From the NCBI GenBank assembly GCA_019749805.1, contig JAIEPH010000044.1:101354-165353 (forward strand): a stretch of DNA of 64,000 bases, in the 5' to 3' direction. The position numbers and the translations under genes were made by a program. How positions within the stretch are numbered: the stretch's first letter is position 1; each line of letters opens with the position of its first letter. Positions 52,892 to 60,674 of this stretch are shown here, in pieces. This DNA is from Mycobacteriaceae bacterium (GTDB taxonomy: Bacteria > Actinomycetota > Actinomycetes > Mycobacteriales > Mycobacteriaceae). The notes beneath the pieces were generated by a model, which was not told the DNA's origin, ran no database searches, and worked only from the letters and a program-made list of their open reading frames with translations.

Positions 52892-53728
52892 TTACCCCTT
52901 CACCGCGCCGGACGTGAGGCCGGCGACGATCCGTCGCTGGAAGATGAGAACAAAGATGATGATCGGGATGGTGATGACCATCGCGCCCGCCGCGATCGAC
53001 CCGGTCGGTTCCTCGAACTGCGAACTGCCCGTGAAGTTGGCGATCGCGACCGGAGCGGTGATCGCACGCTGAGTGGCCGTCAGTGAAAGCGCCAGCAGCA
53101 GATCGTTCCACGCGAAGATGAAGACCAGGATCGCCGCGGTGACGATGCCGGGCGCGGCCAGTGGGGCGATCACCTTACGGAACGCCTGCGCCGGTGTGGC
53201 GCCGTCCATCTTCGCCGCCTTCTCCAGATCCCAGGGGATCTCCTTGAAGAACGCCGAGAGGGTGTAGATCGCCAGCGGAAGCGCGAAGGTGATGTACGGA
53301 ATGATCAGACCCGGCCAGGTGTCGAACAATCCCAGCCTGCGTTCGATGTTGAACAGCGGTGTCACCAGCGAGATCTGGGGGAACATCGCGATCAGCAGCG
53401 CAACGCCGACCAGCAGTCGCTTACCCGGAAACACCAGTCGCGCCACGGCGTACGCCGCCATTCCGCCGATCAAGACCGCGATGAGGGTGGTGATCAGGCC
53501 GATGCCGATCGAGTTGAACAGCGCCGAGCTGAACGCATCACCCGTGAAGATTCCCTTGTAGTTGTCGAAGGTGATCTGCGTCGGAATCAGCTTGCCGTCC
53601 TTGACGCTTGAGGTCGGCTTGAGCGAAAGGCTGAGGATCCACAACACCGGCAACAACGCATAGGCGATGACGATGATGTTGACGATTGTCCAACCGGTGG
53701 CACGGCCCGCGCCAGCCCGTTCGGCCAT
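52892..53728 (-). CDS. sugB: Trehalose ABC transporter permease SugB
   Basis: 278 residues, six predicted helices. The permease EAA loop is visible as EKAAKMDGATPAQAFRKVIAPLAAPG, which contacts the ATPase. Four bases separate it from sugC. Its start overlaps the sugA stop. Matches Rv1237. Confidence 0.95.
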   Translation of the reverse strand: MAERAGAGRATGWTIVNIIVIAYALLPVLWILSLSLKPTSSVKDGKLIPTQITFDNYKGIFTGDAFSSALFNSIGIGLITTLIAVLIGGMAAYAVARLVFPGKRLLVGVALLIAMFPQISLVTPLFNIERRLGLFDTWPGLIIPYITFALPLAIYTLSAFFKEIPWDLEKAAKMDGATPAQAFRKVIAPLAAPGIVTAAILVFIFAWNDLLLALSLTATQRAITAPVAIANFTGSSQFEEPTGSIAAGAMVITIPIIIFVLIFQRRIVAGLTSGAVKG

Positions 53729-54639
53729 CAGCGCCTCTCCTCGTCAGACCCGGGCGCCGCCGCCCCAAAGAGCTTGATGTAGATGAAAGCGATGACCGCC
53801 ACCGACAGGAATATCAGCACGCTGATCGCCGATCCCAGCCCGAGATTGAACGCCTTGAACAGATTGTCGTAGCCCAGGATTGACACCGAACCGGTGTCGT
53901 TGGCGCCGCCGGTGAGCACGTAGATGTTATCGAAGATGCGAAACGCGTCCAGCGTGCGGAACAGCAGCGCCACGAGGATCGCGGGTTTGATCAGCGGCAG
54001 GATCACCTTGACCAGCCGCTTCCATGCCCCCGCACCGTCGACCTGGGCGGCGTTGAGCAGATCCTGCGGCACGAGCGCCAACCCGGCGAGCAACAGGAGC
54101 GCCATGAACGGCGTCGTCTTCCACACCTCGGCGAGAACCACGATGGCCAGGGACGGCAGTTGCTCGGTGAGAGGAGCGCTGCCCTCCGGCAGCAGGTTGG
54201 CCAGATATCCGGTGCCGGGCGTCCACGCGTAGTACCAGCTATAGGACGCCGCGACTGTGACGATGCCGTAAGGAATCAGGATCGCTGTGCGCACAACGCC
54301 TTTGCCGAAGATCGTCCGGTGCATGACCAACGCCAGTGCCATGCCGAGGACGAACTCGATCGCCACGGACACGACGGTGATCGCCAGCGTCACGGCGAAA
54401 GCCGTCCACCAGTACCTGTCGGTCAGCACCGTGATGTAGTTCTCCAGGCCGACGAACTCGACATCGTCGGGCTGTGCGAGGTTGTAGCGCTGCAGGCTGA
54501 GCCACACCGCGTAACCGATCGGGTAGGCGGTGACCGCAAGCATCAGGATGACAGCGGGCGCGATCAGCGTGAATGCCAGTCGCCGTTCAGATTTCGTGTC
54601 ATCGGTACCGACCGTGACCGGCTCTGCGGTGGCGGTCAC
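53728..54639 (-). CDS. sugA: Trehalose ABC transporter permease SugA
   Basis: 303 residues, about six helices after a cytoplasmic N terminus. EAA loop: NAAQVDGAGAWKRLVKVILPLIKP. Overlaps lpqY by four bases (ATGA at 54636-54639) and sugB by one, so lpqY-sugA-sugB-sugC is a tightly coupled operon. Matches Rv1236. Confidence 0.95.
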   Translation of the reverse strand: MTATAEPVTVGTDDTKSERRLAFTLIAPAVILMLAVTAYPIGYAVWLSLQRYNLAQPDDVEFVGLENYITVLTDRYWWTAFAVTLAITVVSVAIEFVLGMALALVMHRTIFGKGVVRTAILIPYGIVTVAASYSWYYAWTPGTGYLANLLPEGSAPLTEQLPSLAIVVLAEVWKTTPFMALLLLAGLALVPQDLLNAAQVDGAGAWKRLVKVILPLIKPAILVALLFRTLDAFRIFDNIYVLTGGANDTGSVSILGYDNLFKAFNLGLGSAISVLIFLSVAVIAFIYIKLFGAAAPGSDEERR

Positions 54640-56030
54640 GGAATCAGCCCCTTACCGTCGATCGCCTTCTGCACCTGGACGGTCAACTCGTCGGCCATCC
54701 GCTCGGGGTCGATATCCGTGATCGGGGCCAGCGTCGCCGAGATCCGCGTGGACACAGCCTGATAGACCGGCGTCGCCGGCCGCACCGCCGCGTTGGTCAG
54801 CTGTTCACGGATGATCTCGTACTGCGGGTACTTCGCCTGGAACGTCGGATCGTCGTACAGGGACGCGCGCACGGCGGGCAGACCGCCCTCGACCGACGTG
54901 TAGCGCTGATTCTGCGCGCTGCGCATGCACCGGATCGCCTCGAAAGCCTCGGCCCGATGTTGCGTCGTCTTGGCTACGGCGAGGTTCAGACCGCCGAGCG
55001 TCACCTTGGCCGACTCGTCGGACACACCCGGGTAGTTGGCGAAACCGAACACCTTCTTGCTGGCTTCGTAGGCCGCCTCGAACTGTGCGTCGCTCGGCGA
55101 GAAGGTGCCGACGTCGTTGATGCTGCCGGCCAGCGCGGGATCCTCGTTCAGCGGCAGGAACGAAACGCCACCTTTGACGGCGTTCTCCAGCATCGACGGC
55201 AGCACGAACGGCCAGTTCACTTCGAGCGCGGCTTTGCCCTGTTCCAACGCCAAACGCGCGGTGCCCTCGTCGGTCTGGGTGATCGACGGATCCGCACCCG
55301 GAGCGGTGGCAACCGATTTCATGATCTGCAGCGCCTTGACCGTCGCGGCGCGATGCTCGTCGGTGTCGGTCAGCGTGACGGTCTCGCCGTCGTCGGAAAG
55401 CACTTGACCGCCAGCGCTTTCCAGCAGCGTGTTGAACCACACCACCAGACCCTCGTACTGCTTGGCCTGCAGCGCGATCCAACTCGGCTTACCCGCGGCG
55501 TGCAGACGGGTCGCCTCGGCCACCATCGCATCCCACGTCGCAGGCGGCTCGTTCATCAAGTCCGCTCGGTACCACAGCAATTGGGTGTTCGTCGTGATCG
55601 GCGCCGCATAGAGCTTGTCCTGCCACTTGGCGGTTTCCAGCGGGCCCGGCAACGTGTCGGTGGTCGCATCCTGTTCGGCCCTACCCGATGGATCCTCCGA
55701 CAGCGGCAATGCCCAACCCGCCTCGGCGAACTCGGCCGTCCACACGACGTCGAGGGCCATCACGTCGAGGGTCTTGTCGTTGCCCGTCAGCCGCCGCGCC
55801 AACTGCAACCGCTGGGCGTCCGCTTCTTTTGGCAGGCTGATCTGCTGAATCGTGAAGCGACCGGCGAGCTCTTCGTTGCACCGCTTGGCGACCGCGGTGA
55901 ACGTGGCCATCTCGCTTGCCGGCGTGTAGTAGCTGATGACGATTCCGCCGCCGCCTGATCCGCACGCCGAAACGACCGACGCCGTCGTCAGCGCGGCCAA
56001 TGCCGCAGCACCAAGCCGCCGTGGGCGCAC
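54636..56030 (-). CDS. lpqY: Trehalose-binding lipoprotein LpqY
   Basis: 464 residues from the GTG at 56030, chosen because GGAGG lies six bases before it and because it begins the signal sequence VRPRRLGAAALAALTTASVVSAC; 40 further residues in the open frame upstream are not signal-like. Lipobox VSAC. Extracellular solute-binding protein (family 1): ISYYTPASEMATFTAVAKRC, WYRADLMNEPPATWDAMV, ALEVNWPFVLPSM. Captures trehalose for SugABC. Matches Rv1235 (468). Confidence 0.95.
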   Translation of the reverse strand: MRPRRLGAAALAALTTASVVSACGSGGGGIVISYYTPASEMATFTAVAKRCNEELAGRFTIQQISLPKEADAQRLQLARRLTGNDKTLDVMALDVVWTAEFAEAGWALPLSEDPSGRAEQDATTDTLPGPLETAKWQDKLYAAPITTNTQLLWYRADLMNEPPATWDAMVAEATRLHAAGKPSWIALQAKQYEGLVVWFNTLLESAGGQVLSDDGETVTLTDTDEHRAATVKALQIMKSVATAPGADPSITQTDEGTARLALEQGKAALEVNWPFVLPSMLENAVKGGVSFLPLNEDPALAGSINDVGTFSPSDAQFEAAYEASKKVFGFANYPGVSDESAKVTLGGLNLAVAKTTQHRAEAFEAIRCMRSAQNQRYTSVEGGLPAVRASLYDDPTFQAKYPQYEIIREQLTNAAVRPATPVYQAVSTRISATLAPITDIDPERMADELTVQVQKAIDGKGLIP

Positions 56031-56204
56031 CGCTGCCTCCCGTCCGCGTCCGAGGTCGCCGCCGGGGCGGCTCCGAGCAACACTCCTGCGCGGAAACCGT
56101 ATTGCCAGTTGCGCGTGATTTGCAACACTTGCCGCGCGCGCGTCGCACACCGTTACGCAATTGCGCGTCTGGGCGAAGTGCCAGCTAACGCGCGCGGTCC
56201 CGGA

Positions 56205-56729
56205 CTAGATCTTCAAGCGTGCCAGCAGATCCCGGCCGTGCTCGGCGCTCTGAGGGTCGCACAGGACGTCGTATCGTCCCGCGACGAGTTGCATCGTCGA
56301 ACTGAAATCTCTTGTGCCACGCGCCATCGCATACGGAATCGCGGAGGTGATGAGGCCGAAGAACACACCGGCGACGAGGCCGGTGATCAGCGCGCCCCAC
56401 GGGCTCGGGCTGAAGAACCCCAGGATCAGACCGATGAACAGACCCAGCCACGCGCCGGTGAGCACACCGCCGCCGAGCACCTTGGGCCAACTCAGCCTGC
56501 CCGTGACGCGCTCCACTTGCATCAGGTCGACACCGACGATCGTCACCTGCTCGACCGGAAACGCCTGGTCTGACAGGTAGTCGACTGCGCTCTGCGCCTC
56601 GGCGTAGGTCGGATACGACCCGATCGGCCAGCCTTTCGGAGGTGTGGGCAGGGCCGCGGGACCGCGTCGGGTCGTCGGCGTGCCTGGCGTTGTGCCGGCC
56701 GGCTGTCCAGGCTGGAACGGGCTGGTCAT
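56205..56729 (-). CDS. Membrane protein with general-stress-17M-like domain (Rv1234-like)
   Basis: 174 residues from the ATG at 56729, with AAGGAGA upstream; Rv1234 is about 175. The N terminus is Pro/Thr-rich. The domain IGSYPTYAEAQSAVDYLSDQ...VTIVGVDL matches the general stress protein 17M-like fold, followed by two Gly-rich helices (VLTGAWLGLFIGLILGFF and GALITGLVAGVFFGLIT). C-terminal cytoplasmic-type segment. Upstream of lpqY on the same strand with 175 bases between. Role unknown. Confidence 0.86.
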   Translation of the reverse strand: MTSPFQPGQPAGTTPGTPTTRRGPAALPTPPKGWPIGSYPTYAEAQSAVDYLSDQAFPVEQVTIVGVDLMQVERVTGRLSWPKVLGGGVLTGAWLGLFIGLILGFFSPSPWGALITGLVAGVFFGLITSAIPYAMARGTRDFSSTMQLVAGRYDVLCDPQSAEHGRDLLARLKI

Positions 56730-56848
56730 CGCTGAATCATTCTCCTTAGTCGCGCGCCTGCTGTTGCCGCGGCTCCGGCTGGCGATCTCACCAAGACAAC
56801 GTCTTCTGCTCCGCAAACGTGCCGCGTATTTGCGCTAGGTTGAACAGC

Positions 56849-57589
56849 ATGACAAATCCGGGCGACGACGCTGGCCAAACGGCATCATCCGGCTCCGGCG
56901 ACGGGGCATCCGAGCCGGCGTCGACCAGCTACGAGGCGCCGCCGATCGAGCAGAGCCAGGAGCAGTCCGGAGAACAGCACGAGCAGCCGACCCAGGTCTA
57001 TGAGCAGAGGCCGCCCGAGCAGCCGACCCAGGTCTACGAGCAGCGGCCGTTCGAGCAGCCGGGGTACACGCCCCCGCCGGCCTACGACCCCACGCCCCAG
57101 TCGGCACCGGACTATCCGCAGAGCGGGTTCGGACCACCGCTCGAACAACCCAGTTATCCGCCGCCTCCGTCTTACGGCGAATTCGGCGCTCCGGCTGCCC
57201 CCGGGTATCCGCCGCCCCCGCCGTACGGCACGCCGCCTCCCGGCTTCGGGCCACCGCCACCACCTCCCGGCTACGGCCCACCATCGGGCTATGGCCCGCC
57301 TCCGGGCTTTGGTCCACCTCCGGGCTATCCCGCGGCTCCGAACTATCCCGCGTACGGCGCGCCATCGGAGAAGACCAACGCGATGGCCATCGGCTCGTTG
57401 GTGGCGTCGATCGTGGGATTCTGCTGCGGCATCGGTTCGATCGTCGGCATCGTGCTCGGCATCGTCGCCATGAACCAGATCAAACAGAGCGGGGAGAAGG
57501 GCCACGGACTAGCGGTCGGAGGCATCGCGGTCGGCGTGCTCTCGCTGCTCATCAGCGTGCTCTGGACCATCGGCGTCATGGCTGGTTGA
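56849..57589 (+). CDS. Pro/Gln/Tyr-rich DUF4190 membrane protein (Rv1233c-like)
   Basis: 246 residues from the ATG at 56849; the frame upstream adds only ten residues without a signal. About 165 residues are low-complexity (Pro, Gly, Tyr, Gln, Glu), including a 12-residue tandem repeat, and act as an extended domain. Then comes a compact DUF4190 domain with two transmembrane helices (MAIGSLVASIVGFCCGIGSIVGIVLGIVAM and LAVGGIAVGVLSLLISVLWTI in segments). Envelope-associated; function unknown. Confidence 0.85.
   Translation: MTNPGDDAGQTASSGSGDGASEPASTSYEAPPIEQSQEQSGEQHEQPTQVYEQRPPEQPTQVYEQRPFEQPGYTPPPAYDPTPQSAPDYPQSGFGPPLEQPSYPPPPSYGEFGAPAAPGYPPPPPYGTPPPGFGPPPPPPGYGPPSGYGPPPGFGPPPGYPAAPNYPAYGAPSEKTNAMAIGSLVASIVGFCCGIGSIVGIVLGIVAMNQIKQSGEKGHGLAVGGIAVGVLSLLISVLWTIGVMAG
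56981..57052 (+). repeat. 36-bp tandem repeat (two copies) in DUF4190 gene
   Basis: Units 56981-57016 and 57017-57052 differ at 4 of 36 bases and encode EQPTQVYEQRPP and EQPTQVYEQRPF; a third partial EQP follows. Such repeats can change copy number between strains. Confidence 0.8.
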
Positions 57590-57608
57590 CCGAAGCGCCT
57601 GCGGACAG

Positions 57609-58001
57609 ATGAACGCCAGCGGCCCGGAACGTCCGGAGCAGTCGCCGGTCGACTATCCGTCCACCCCTGGGCTGCCTCCGCCGATCTATCCCCCGCCCGG
57701 ATATCCAGGCGCAGCAGCCTATTACCCGATTTATGACCTCTACCGGCCGCTGAACCCGCCTGGCACCAACGACAAGGCGATCGCATCGCTCGTCACGTCC
57801 ATCGCAGGCTGGGTGTGCTGCGCCCCCCTGGCCATCGTCGGTCTCGTGCTGGGTGTGCTCGCGATGCGCGAGACCAAACGCTCTGGACAGGCGGGGTGGG
57901 GCATGGCGCTGGCGGGCACGATCATCGGTGGCCTGTTCACCGCAGGCTTGCTGGTCGTCCTGCTGCTCTACATAGCGCTCGGGATCAGCACCATCCGTTA
58001 G
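57609..58001 (+). CDS. Short DUF4190 membrane protein
   Basis: 130 residues. Pro/Tyr-rich N terminus (LPPPIYPPPGYPG) and two helices of the DUF4190 type (SLVTSIAGWVCCAPLAIVGLVLGVLAM and GTIIGGLFTAGLLVVLLLYIALG). It follows the larger DUF4190 gene by 19 bases and looks like a tandem duplicate with a shorter extracellular arm. The IS110 element begins right after it. Confidence 0.85.
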   Translation: MNASGPERPEQSPVDYPSTPGLPPPIYPPPGYPGAAAYYPIYDLYRPLNPPGTNDKAIASLVTSIAGWVCCAPLAIVGLVLGVLAMRETKRSGQAGWGMALAGTIIGGLFTAGLLVVLLLYIALGISTIR

Positions 58002-58084
58002 GGCCCGACGCGCTGATATAGATCGAGTTGGTCCTTCTCAAATGCCTCCGGAGGTGTCAGGAAGGGATCGGTAACTGATTCCTT

Positions 58085-58114
58085 TGGGTCCGTGTGTTCG
58101 CGCACGTGGACCTG
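58085..58114 (+). ncRNA. Stable hairpin in the IS110 5' flank (candidate structured RNA)
   Basis: The core 58088-58111 folds as a ten-pair stem (GTCCGTGTGT against GCACGTGGAC, with three G-U pairs) closed by a four-base loop, and extends by two or three pairs each side. It sits 12 bases before the GGAGG of the transposase. It could be part of a bridge-type RNA or a translation-control hairpin; I cannot distinguish them. Confidence 0.35.
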
Positions 58115-58138
58115 CTGACACGCTCCGGAGGTGTTGTT

Positions 58139-59353
58139 GTGTCTGTGCTTGTAGCGCCAGTCACGTCGTCCACGATCGTCGTTGCCGTTGATGTCGGCAA
58201 GACTTCGGCGTTGTTCTCGGTGACCGATGCCGCGCGTCATCGGTTGGTCGGTCCGTCGGAGTTCGCGATGACCGGGTCTGGTCTGACCGCCGCGGCGGCG
58301 CGGGTGAGGGCCGTGGTGCCGCGGGCAGGGCGAGTGAAGGTCGGCGTGGAGGCGGCCGGCCACTATCACCGTCCGGTGCTCGACCATCGATGGCCTGATG
58401 GGTGGGAGGTGTTGGAGCTCAACCCTGCTCATGTCGCCGAGCAACGCCGGGTGCAGGGTCGACGACGCGTCAAGACCGACGTGATCGACTTGGAGGCGAT
58501 CACCGATCTGGTGCTGGCCGGGCACGGTCACCCGGTCACCGACCGCGAGGTCGTGATCGGCGAGATGAGCGCCTGGGCCTCACATCGGAGTCGGCGGGTC
58601 GCCACGCGTACCGCGACGAAGAATCAGCTACTCGGGCAGCTGGACCGGGCGTTTCCCGGACTGACCCTGGCGTTGCCCGACGTGCTGGGTACCAAGATCG
58701 GCCGGTTGGTCGCCGCTGAGTTCGCCGACCCAGCCCGCCTGGCCGGGCTGGGGGTCAACCGGCTTATCCGGTTCGCCGCGACACGTGATCTGCAGCTGCG
58801 ACGCCCGGTCGCCGAGCGTGTGGTCGCCGCGGCCCGCGACGCACTGCCAACTCGCGACGCCGTGATCGCCCGCCGGATCCTGGCCGCCGACCTGAGGTTG
58901 CTGGCCGATCTCGACGACCAGATCGATGCGGCTGAGGCCGCGTTGGCGTTATTGCTGCCGCGCAGCCCGTACGCGACGTTGACCACGGTGCCGGGCTGGG
59001 GCGTGGTGAGAGTATCGAATTACGCTGCTGCCCTTGGAGATCCACAACGGTGGCCGGGACCGCGTCAAATCTATCGCGCCTCGGGACTGTCTCCAATGCA
59101 ATACGAATCCGCTCACAAACGCCGCGACGGCCGCATCAGCCGTGAAGGCAGCGTCGCGTTGCGCCGCGCCCTGATCGACCTCGGCATCGGAATGTGGCAC
59201 ACCGAGTCGACGGCCAAGGCCTACGCCCAGGGACTCAAGGAACGCGGCAAGCACGGCGGGATCATCGCCTGCGCGCTGGCCCATCGCGCCAACCGCATCG
59301 CCTACGCACTCGTTCGCGACCACGCCACCTACGAGCCGACCCGCTGGGCCTGA
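58139..59353 (+). CDS. IS110-family transposase (DEDD plus Ser domain)
   Basis: 404 residues from a GTG at 58139 with GGAGG seven bases upstream. N-terminal RuvC-like DEDD domain: Asp18 in VAVDVGKT, the Glu in VGVEAAGHYH, and the Asp pair in VKTDVIDLEAI. The C-terminal Tnp domain has TVPGWGVVRV, RASGLSPMQYES (candidate catalytic serine region), and HRANRIAY. IS110 enzymes are guided by an RNA from the element's non-coding flank. The frame is intact, so the element may be active. Base use is like its surroundings. Confidence 0.92.
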   Translation: MSVLVAPVTSSTIVVAVDVGKTSALFSVTDAARHRLVGPSEFAMTGSGLTAAAARVRAVVPRAGRVKVGVEAAGHYHRPVLDHRWPDGWEVLELNPAHVAEQRRVQGRRRVKTDVIDLEAITDLVLAGHGHPVTDREVVIGEMSAWASHRSRRVATRTATKNQLLGQLDRAFPGLTLALPDVLGTKIGRLVAAEFADPARLAGLGVNRLIRFAATRDLQLRRPVAERVVAAARDALPTRDAVIARRILAADLRLLADLDDQIDAAEAALALLLPRSPYATLTTVPGWGVVRVSNYAAALGDPQRWPGPRQIYRASGLSPMQYESAHKRRDGRISREGSVALRRALIDLGIGMWHTESTAKAYAQGLKERGKHGGIIACALAHRANRIAYALVRDHATYEPTRWA

Positions 59354-59692
59354 ACTCCTGACGCACACCAGAAAGGACCCCAACAGACTCTTCACAACTC
59401 CCGTCGGTAGTGCCACGCTAAGCGGACGGGACGAAGGGCCGGATCAGATGCCGTGAGCGCTATGGCGGACCCCTCACCGGGTTACGCCGTGCCTAGCTTG
59501 GCACCCGGTCCTTCGCCTCCACGGCAGCCCGCACGACGCCAGATGACCCAACTCCCGCCGAGGTCGCATACATCAGCATGGGCGCCAGGCACCCGCCCTC
59601 ACCACACACCGCCGACCGCACAACACAAACGCCCCGAGTCGGGACGAAGACCCACCACGGCCCACAGCCCTATTGACACGACCTACAGCCAG
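59354..59692. other. Long non-coding right flank of IS110 transposase
   Basis: 339 bases with no credible gene. It contains a small stem GTGCC-TAGCTT-GGCAC (about 59489-59504) and a TTGACA at 59672-59677. In IS1111-type members of this family the guide RNA is encoded downstream of the transposase, so this is one of two candidate places for it. Confidence 0.4.
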
Positions 59693-60655
59693 CTAGGCCG
59701 GCGGGCTGAACCGCTCGCCCTTGCGCTCCATCCCTGCCGCGCGCCCCTTGCCGGCGATCACCAACGCCATCTTGCGGCTCGCTTCGTCGATCATCTCGTC
59801 GCCGAGCATCACCGCACCGCGCGCACCGCCGGCCCGCGACGTGTGCCATTCGTAGGCCTCGAGGATCAACTCGGCGTGATCGTAGGCCTCTTGGCGAGGG
59901 CTGAAGATCTGGTTGCCCGCAGCGATCTGGTCGGGGTGCAGCACCCATTTGCCGTCGTAGCCCAGCGCAGCGGACCGGGCCGCGACCCGACGGAAGCCTT
60001 CGACGTCGCGCACCTTCAGATACGGGCCGTCGATCGCCAGGATGCCGCGCGAGCGGGCCGCGACGAGAATTCGCATCAGCACGTGATGGTGGGCGTCACC
60101 GACGTCGTAGCCCTCGGGTTGTTCGCCGACCTCGAGCGTGCGCATGTTCAAACTGGCGGCCATGTCCGCAGGGCCGAGTACCAGTGCCTGCACCCGTGGG
60201 GCCGCCGCGATCGCATCGATATTCGTCAAACCTTCGGCGTTCTCGATCTGAGCTTCAATTCCGATGCGGCCCAACGGAAATCCGTGCGTCGCCTCGAGTT
60301 GACCAAGCAGCAGGTCGAGCGCGTGGATGTGCGAGACATCGGAAACTTTCGGCAACACCACAATGTCCAGCGACGCACCCGCGGCCGACACCACGTCGAT
60401 CACGTCGGCATGCGTCCACGGCGTGGTCCAGTCGTTCACCCGAACGCCGCGCAACTGCCCGCCCCAACCCGGCTCGGCCAACGCGGCCGCCACCGCGGCG
60501 CGCGCCTCGGCTTTGGCGTCGGGCGCGACCGCATCTTCGAGATCGAGGAAGACCTCATCGGCGGGCAGAGACTTTGCCTTCTCGATCATCTTCGCGCTGC
60601 TGCCTGGAACCGAAAGTATCGTTCGGCGGGGTCGATAGCGGTTTTCCACAACCAC
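59693..60655 (-). CDS. citE: CitE-like CoA ester lyase (HpcH/HpaI family)
   Basis: 320 residues from a GTG at 60655, which has AGAAGGG eight bases upstream; an ATG at 60676 would overlap the divergent gene's start. TIM barrel with RRTILSVPGSSAKMIEKA, FLDLEDAVAPDAKAEAR (metal Asp/Glu), RVNDW, KVSD, IEAQIENAEGL and LVLGPADMAASL. Cleaves a beta-hydroxyacyl-CoA such as malyl- or citramalyl-CoA; substrate not proved. The stop is next to the IS110 region, so the C terminus may have been altered by the insertion. Confidence 0.88.
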   Translation of the reverse strand: MVVENRYRPRRTILSVPGSSAKMIEKAKSLPADEVFLDLEDAVAPDAKAEARAAVAAALAEPGWGGQLRGVRVNDWTTPWTHADVIDVVSAAGASLDIVVLPKVSDVSHIHALDLLLGQLEATHGFPLGRIGIEAQIENAEGLTNIDAIAAAPRVQALVLGPADMAASLNMRTLEVGEQPEGYDVGDAHHHVLMRILVAARSRGILAIDGPYLKVRDVEGFRRVAARSAALGYDGKWVLHPDQIAAGNQIFSPRQEAYDHAELILEAYEWHTSRAGGARGAVMLGDEMIDEASRKMALVIAGKGRAAGMERKGERFSPPA

Positions 60656-60661
60656 AGTCTT

Positions 60662-60674
60662 TACCCTTCTAGGC
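60662..60674 (+). promoter_or_regulatory. -10 box of leaderless promoter for the MgtE-N/CBS gene
   Basis: TACCCT at 60662-60667 then seven bases and ATG at 60675; no ribosome-binding site. The same bases form the ribosome-binding region of the divergent citE gene read on the other strand. Confidence 0.5.

Larger units (their letters stand above)
58002..59692 (+). mobile_element. IS110-type insertion sequence (ends not defined)
   Basis: Outer limits are the flanking genes: the DUF4190 stop (58001) and the CitE stop (59693). IS110 elements lack long inverted repeats, so I cannot fix the ends. About 137 bases lie before and 339 after the transposase, more than needed for signals alone; one of these should encode the guide RNA. 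It separates the Rv1233c-like from the Rv1232c-like region. Confidence 0.65.
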
